Of a stretch of DNA of 13,066 bases, positions 8,763-13,066 are shown in pieces. A program made the translations under genes and the position numbers. The stretch comes from Flavobacterium sp. (GTDB taxonomy: Bacteria > Bacteroidota > Bacteroidia > Flavobacteriales > Flavobacteriaceae): the NCBI GenBank assembly GCA_012032075.1, contig JAAURU010000049.1:1-13066 (forward strand), read 5' to 3'. Position 1 is the first letter of the stretch. Each line of letters starts with the position of its first letter. The notes under the pieces were generated by a model. That model saw only the letters and a list, made by a program, of their open reading frames with translations, was not told where the DNA came from and did not search any database.

Positions 8763-10106
8763 ATGAAACAAAAGTACTTTTTTAGCTTTTTACTGTCTTT
8801 TTATGTTGTCTTTACCATTGCACAAAACAATGCGGTAAACCTTACTGGAAACAACAACTTCTATTTAGATGGAGGAGAATTGATGTTGGGTGATGGAAAT
8901 AACTTTTTTGATATTAGTAATTTCACTATTGAGTATGATTTTTATCTTAACAATGCTAGTAATTATAATGGAAGATTTTTTTCTGGAAATACTTTTAACT
9001 TTATTGCAAAACCTTTGGATTTTTATGTTGATAATTCTGGAACTTCCTTTCTAAAGTTAGGAAATGGTTCAACTTCGGAAACTATTCCAAATACCCCAAC
9101 CTTCAATATTGGACAATGGTATCATGTAGCATTTGTAGTAAACAACACTGCTACAAAAAATATTAAAATGTTTGTTAACGGTAATCTTGTTGTAGATTAT
9201 AATTTCTCCTTGACATTGTCTAACAATAGTACTAATATTTCTGTAGGTAGTAGAACGAATAATTCGGGTGATTGTAAGTTTGACAATTTAAGAATTTGGA
9301 GTGTTTTAAGAACAAGTACCGAGATTCTTAGCAACTACAATGGCTGTCTGAACAATACAGAAACGGGTTTATCGGCAAACATAAATTTTGACAGATCAAA
9401 CAATGGAACTTTTAGAAATAGAGTAGAAAGTTCTCCACGTAAAAATGGATTAGTGCGAGGATTATGTTCTTTTTCTAGTGGAACTGGCTGTACTATTCCA
9501 GAAATAGCCCCTGCTGTTACTGTAACTGGTAGTTATGCTGGCATTTATTATGCTATTGGAACATTAAATGGAAAAACACATTACAAAACTGATGAAATTG
9601 TGTGTACAAATTTCCCTGCTGAAAGTTCGTGTGACGGAACTCAAAATGCCTACGAAATATTTTGGGACAATACAAAATGGGTATTAGCTCCTGCAGATTG
9701 TGTTTGGATTTTTACTGATTGTGAAGATAATGTTGATTTTAATGGATCAATAGGTACTAATTCAAGCAATACTAATTTTGCACCTTGTACAGGTTGGACT
9801 TTTACAGATACCAATGCAAATAGTACGTTTTCTTCCACAGATTGTGCAGCATTATCAAGCAATACTGTTGAATTTGAAAAAAATATTTTAGTTTATCCAA
9901 ATCCTATTAAAGATTATTTGAATATTGATTCTAAAGAAAAAGTAGCCTTCGAGCTATTTGATGTTTTTGGAAAAACTATTTTACATAAAAAAGAAGTAGT
10001 GGATTTACAAAAAATAGATTTATCTAATTATTTTAAAGGAATCTATTTACTAAAAGTGACCAATAAAAGTGGAGAACATAAAACATTCAAAATAATTAAA
10101 GAGTAG
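8763..10106 (+). CDS. Secreted LamG-domain protein with cysteine-rich domain and T9SS type A sorting tail (paralogue 1)
   Basis: This intact 447-residue exported protein has a signal peptide at residues 1-20 (cleavage near TIAQ). A LamG/concanavalin-like beta-sandwich spans about 22-225, with FTIEYDFYLNN, GQWYHVAFVVNN, KMFVNG and FDNLRIWSVLRT as landmark strands. A cysteine-rich segment spans about 243-365, with motifs GIYYAIGTLNGK, YEIFWDNTKWVL and APCTGWTFTDTNANS. A type A T9SS sorting domain spans about 377-447 (VYPNP, then ELFDVFGKTI, LSNYFKGIYLLKV). LamG domains usually bind sugars or proteins, so a surface-binding role is inferred, not shown. It is followed after 52 bases by a paralogue of the same architecture. 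Gene function is otherwise unknown. Confidence 0.93.
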   Translation: MKQKYFFSFLLSFYVVFTIAQNNAVNLTGNNNFYLDGGELMLGDGNNFFDISNFTIEYDFYLNNASNYNGRFFSGNTFNFIAKPLDFYVDNSGTSFLKLGNGSTSETIPNTPTFNIGQWYHVAFVVNNTATKNIKMFVNGNLVVDYNFSLTLSNNSTNISVGSRTNNSGDCKFDNLRIWSVLRTSTEILSNYNGCLNNTETGLSANINFDRSNNGTFRNRVESSPRKNGLVRGLCSFSSGTGCTIPEIAPAVTVTGSYAGIYYAIGTLNGKTHYKTDEIVCTNFPAESSCDGTQNAYEIFWDNTKWVLAPADCVWIFTDCEDNVDFNGSIGTNSSNTNFAPCTGWTFTDTNANSTFSSTDCAALSSNTVEFEKNILVYPNPIKDYLNIDSKEKVAFELFDVFGKTILHKKEVVDLQKIDLSNYFKGIYLLKVTNKSGEHKTFKIIKE

Positions 10107-10158
10107 TTTTTGCTTTTTAAGTTCATTTTTTACCCTTAATTTTTAAAACCCTTTTTCT

Positions 10159-11523
10159 ATGAGAAACATTTATTTGATTTATATTTTAATGCTACTTGGA
10201 ATAACCAACTCTATGTTAGCTCAAAATAATGCGATTAATTTAGTAAACAACAGCAATTATTACTTAATTGGCCTTAATTCATTCCTTGGATCTCAATTAA
10301 ATTTAGACATTAATAATTTTACTATTGAATACAATTTTTATTTAAATAATTCCAGTAATTATAATGGGAGATTTTATGCAGGTTACAATAATTATAATCA
10401 ACCAGGTCCTTTAGATTTTTACATAGACAATACGGGAGCTTCCTTTCTAAGATTAGGAAACGATGTAACCTTTGAAACAATTACTGGCACACCTACTTTC
10501 AATACAGGTCAATGGTATCATGTCGCTTTTGTGGTGAACAATACCGCTACAAAAAATATAAAAATGTTTGTCAATGGAATTTCAGTTATCGATTTCAACT
10601 TCTCTCAATCCCTTAATATCAATTATATTGTCGGAATCATTGCTTTAGGCAGTCTTACAAATAATGCTGGAGACTGTAAATTTGATAATTTGAGACTATG
10701 GAATACTTTAAGAACTGATATGGAGATTTCAAATAATTATAACAATTGTTTGAACAATACCGAGACAAGCTTAATAGTAAATATGGATTTTGACAGATCA
10801 AATTTAGGAATAACGAGAAACAGAGTGGCTAGTTCTGACCATAAAAATGGCATTACTTATACAGGCACCAACACTATGTTTTCTAGTGGAACTGGTTGTT
10901 CAACCCCAGAGATAGCTCCTTCTTTAAATGTTACTGGTAGTTATTCAGGAATATATTATGTAATTGGTTATTTAAACGGAAAACCACATTATAAAACAGA
11001 TGAAATAGTATGTAATTTTTTTACATCACCAACTGGATGCGAACAAAGTTATAATAAAGCCTTCGAAATTTTTTGGAATACGAATGAATGGGTTCTAAAA
11101 CCTGCAGGTTGCTATTGGGAATTTACAAGTTGTGAAAATGAAGATTCAGATCCTTATAATCCCACTGTTATTTTAGCTACAAACTCTTCAAATACTAATT
11201 TTGCACCTTGCTCTGGTTGGTCTTTTACAGATACCAATGCAAATAGTATGTTCTCTTCAACAGATTGTGCGGCATTATCAATCAATAATTTTGAATTTGA
11301 AAAAAATATTTCAGTTTATCCAAACCCATCTTCAGGAATTTTTAATATCAATACAGACAAAGAAATAGAAATCCGTGTTTTTGATGTTTTAGGAAAAGAA
11401 ATAATTATAAAAAACATCAATAGCAAAACAATAGATATTTCAAATTATCCTAAAGGTGTTTATTATTTGGAAGCTAGCTTTAAAAGCGGAGAAAAGAGTC
11501 TATACAAACTAGTAAAAAAATAA
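10159..11523 (+). CDS. Secreted LamG-domain protein with cysteine-rich domain and T9SS type A sorting tail (paralogue 2)
   Basis: This intact 454-residue protein matches the preceding gene's product from end to end: signal peptide (1-21, cleavage near MLAQ), LamG-like domain (about 23-227), cysteine-rich domain (about 247-373) and T9SS type A tail (about 386-454, VYPNP, VFDVLGKEI, ISNYPKGVYYLEA). Residues 117-140 are identical in the two proteins at the same numbering. Nine cysteines align, at 173, 197, 247, 285, 294, 318, 325, 351 and 370 here. The pair clearly arose by tandem duplication and has since diverged most at the signal peptide, in loops and in the tail. Probably co-transcribed with paralogue 1. 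Ligand unknown. Confidence 0.93.
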   Translation: MRNIYLIYILMLLGITNSMLAQNNAINLVNNSNYYLIGLNSFLGSQLNLDINNFTIEYNFYLNNSSNYNGRFYAGYNNYNQPGPLDFYIDNTGASFLRLGNDVTFETITGTPTFNTGQWYHVAFVVNNTATKNIKMFVNGISVIDFNFSQSLNINYIVGIIALGSLTNNAGDCKFDNLRLWNTLRTDMEISNNYNNCLNNTETSLIVNMDFDRSNLGITRNRVASSDHKNGITYTGTNTMFSSGTGCSTPEIAPSLNVTGSYSGIYYVIGYLNGKPHYKTDEIVCNFFTSPTGCEQSYNKAFEIFWNTNEWVLKPAGCYWEFTSCENEDSDPYNPTVILATNSSNTNFAPCSGWSFTDTNANSMFSSTDCAALSINNFEFEKNISVYPNPSSGIFNINTDKEIEIRVFDVLGKEIIIKNINSKTIDISNYPKGVYYLEASFKSGEKSLYKLVKK

Positions 11524-11615
11524 TGAAATCAATTAATAAATATAAATTAGAGATACTATTAACCTTATTTTATATAGCATTGACTTTATTGTCTATTTAT
11601 ATTTATACAATGTAA
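11523..11615 (+). CDS. Possible 30-residue hydrophobic membrane peptide
   Basis: An ATG overlapping the stop of the preceding gene (TAATG at 11521-11525) opens a 30-codon frame ending in TAA. The peptide has a lysine-containing start (MKSINKYKLE) and then an unbroken hydrophobic stretch (ILLTLFYIALTLLSIYIY), consistent with one membrane helix. The stop-start overlap would allow translational coupling. It is short and in AT-rich DNA, where such frames arise by chance, so treat it as a candidate only. It does not resemble a family I know. Confidence 0.3.
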   Translation: MKSINKYKLEILLTLFYIALTLLSIYIYTM

Positions 11616-11682
11616 ATAGATTTATTTGCAACTGTGAATTTTACTTCTTGTAATCAAATTTTAATTTTTAATCCTAGATATT

Positions 11683-13066
11683 ATGAAACAAAAACTTTAC
11701 TTTTTACTACTAATTTTTTGGATTGGTTTTCAATCCAACGGACAAACATTAGACCAATCCAATTGGGTCACCTCAACGGGAACTAATTTTGCTATTGAGC
11801 AATCAATAAATCAAGGAATTGTTGGACAAAGTTTTACATCAAATTTAGCAGGCACTTTAAACCAAGTAAAGCTTGATCTAAACATCCTTTCCGCTGGAAC
11901 AACTGTGGACTTTTCAATTTATGACGGCAGTGGTAATACAGGTAATTTAATAGCTACCTTACCTTTAACTTTTGCTGCAGCTTCTTTTGGAGAATACACA
12001 ATTGATGTTTCATCATTTAATATTACCACTTTTCCAGGTAATACTTACACCTTAGTATTAAGTAATGCTTCTGATATACTTTCATGGGTATATACTTCTG
12101 GTGATACTTATACTAACGGAGAAGCCTACTTAAGTACTGGTGGAGGAACTTTTTCTTCAGTATCCAATACAGATTTAAGATTTAAAACCTATGTAAATCC
12201 ATCTGTAACTCCTACTCCTGCTTCTAATCTTAATTTTGATGGAATAGATGATTATGTTGTTTTACCAAATCAAAATGATTTTAACTTTAGTAGCAATGCT
12301 TTTACATTAGAATTCTGGTTTAAATTATCAGGCTCTAGTTTTACCGGAGAGCAAACCTTTATCTCTAAAGGGAATGCTTGGATAGTAACTCTTAGTAATA
12401 CTGGAAGAATCAGCTTTTTAACTGGTGGAATCGGTGTAACTTCTCAAACTAGTATAGATGAAGATGATACAAATTGGCATCATTGTGCAGTTAGTTTCAG
12501 TAATTCTACACATAAAATATATATTGATGGTAATTTAGATAATGAACGATTCAATTTTGGCTCTTCTATTCCAAGTAATACTACTAGTGTTGCTATTGGA
12601 GAAAATCTTGAAAATACTAACAATTTTTTTAATGGTAGTTTAGAAGATGTTCGTATTTGGAATATCGCACGTACAAATAGTGAAATTCAAGGTGCCATGA
12701 ATTGTGAATTGAATGGAAACGAAACAGGATTATTTGCTTATTATAAATTTAATACTGGAAATGATGGTTTAAATAATAATGATATTCTATCTTTAATGAT
12801 GATTCAGTAAACAATTACAATGGAACTTTTGTAAACTTTGCTTTAAATGGTTCAACTTCAAATTTTGTTTCCAATTCAATAATTATTAGTGGTGTTACAA
12901 TTCCTGCTCAACCAGTAGCTCAACCACAAATTGAGTGTTTATTAACAGGTGCTGATTTAACTCCTCCACCTAGTGCAACTGTTAAATGGTATTATAGTCC
13001 TTTTTCCAATGATACGTTAGATGAAAATACAACTTTATATAATGATGATCCATTATACTATGCCGT
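11683..13066 (+). CDS. Large secreted LamG adhesin-like protein; frameshifted, cut by window end
   Basis: At least 461 residues are visible and the gene continues past 13066. It has a signal peptide at residues 1-21 (FQSNGQ). A first beta-rich domain spans about 25-171 (GQSFTSNLAGTLNQVKLDL, FSIYDGSGNTG, FPGNTYTLVL), resembling jelly-roll modules common in Bacteroidota surface proteins. A LamG-like domain spans about 182-357 (LNFDGIDDYVVLP, FTLEFWFKL, NWHHCAVSF, KIYIDG, LEDVRIWNIART). The frame breaks at the AA of 12795-12796: adding one A gives DILSLNDDSVNNYNGTFVNF and an open frame to the end. After it comes the start of an Ig-like region (ATVKWYYSPFSNDTL, then LYNDDPLYYA). A C-terminal T9SS tail is expected outside the window but is not seen. 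Adhesion is inferred from architecture. Confidence 0.85.

Noticed and set aside
9650..9862. Minus-strand frame of 70 codons
   Set aside because: It is a shadow of the cysteine-rich domain of the first LamG protein. The coding signal is clearly on the plus strand.

Overview
The window is strongly AT-rich DNA from a member of the Bacteroidota, most likely a Flavobacterium-like organism. Three things point there: proteins ending in type IX secretion (T9SS) type A sorting domains, a LytTR response regulator beside a TPR-containing histidine kinase, and start regions that lack Shine-Dalgarno sequences but carry TAnnTTTG-type -7 boxes.

Positions 1-4261 (minus strand) hold a compact operon for trans-4-hydroxy-L-proline catabolism. 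In transcription order it encodes a DapA-family 1-pyrroline-4-hydroxy-2-carboxylate deaminase, an alpha-ketoglutarate semialdehyde dehydrogenase, a hydroxyproline 2-epimerase and a FAD D-amino-acid (D-hydroxyproline) dehydrogenase that runs off the left edge. Together they would convert hydroxyproline to 2-oxoglutarate. An AraC-family regulator (4394-5259) is divergently transcribed from a 132-base spacer and is the obvious candidate for control.

Positions 5319-6218 encode a calcineurin-like metallophosphoesterase. Positions 6339-8669 encode a two-component pair: a histidine kinase with an exported TPR sensor region, one membrane helix and a HisKA_2-type kinase core, followed 8 bases later by a LytTR response regulator.

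Positions 8763-13066 encode secreted surface proteins. Two are tandem paralogues with a LamG-like domain, a cysteine-rich domain I cannot name and a T9SS tail. A third, larger LamG adhesin-like protein is cut by the right edge. A 30-codon hydrophobic ORF lies after the second paralogue.

Six of the genes are interrupted by a total of eleven single-base frame shifts, nearly all in A or T runs. In each case the other frame continues the same protein without losing residues, and no substitution-type stop was found. The simplest reading is uncorrected indel error in the assembly. I therefore annotate these genes as full-length CDS with the lesion positions given. No RNA gene, CRISPR array, insertion sequence or gene-free stretch over 300 bases was seen.
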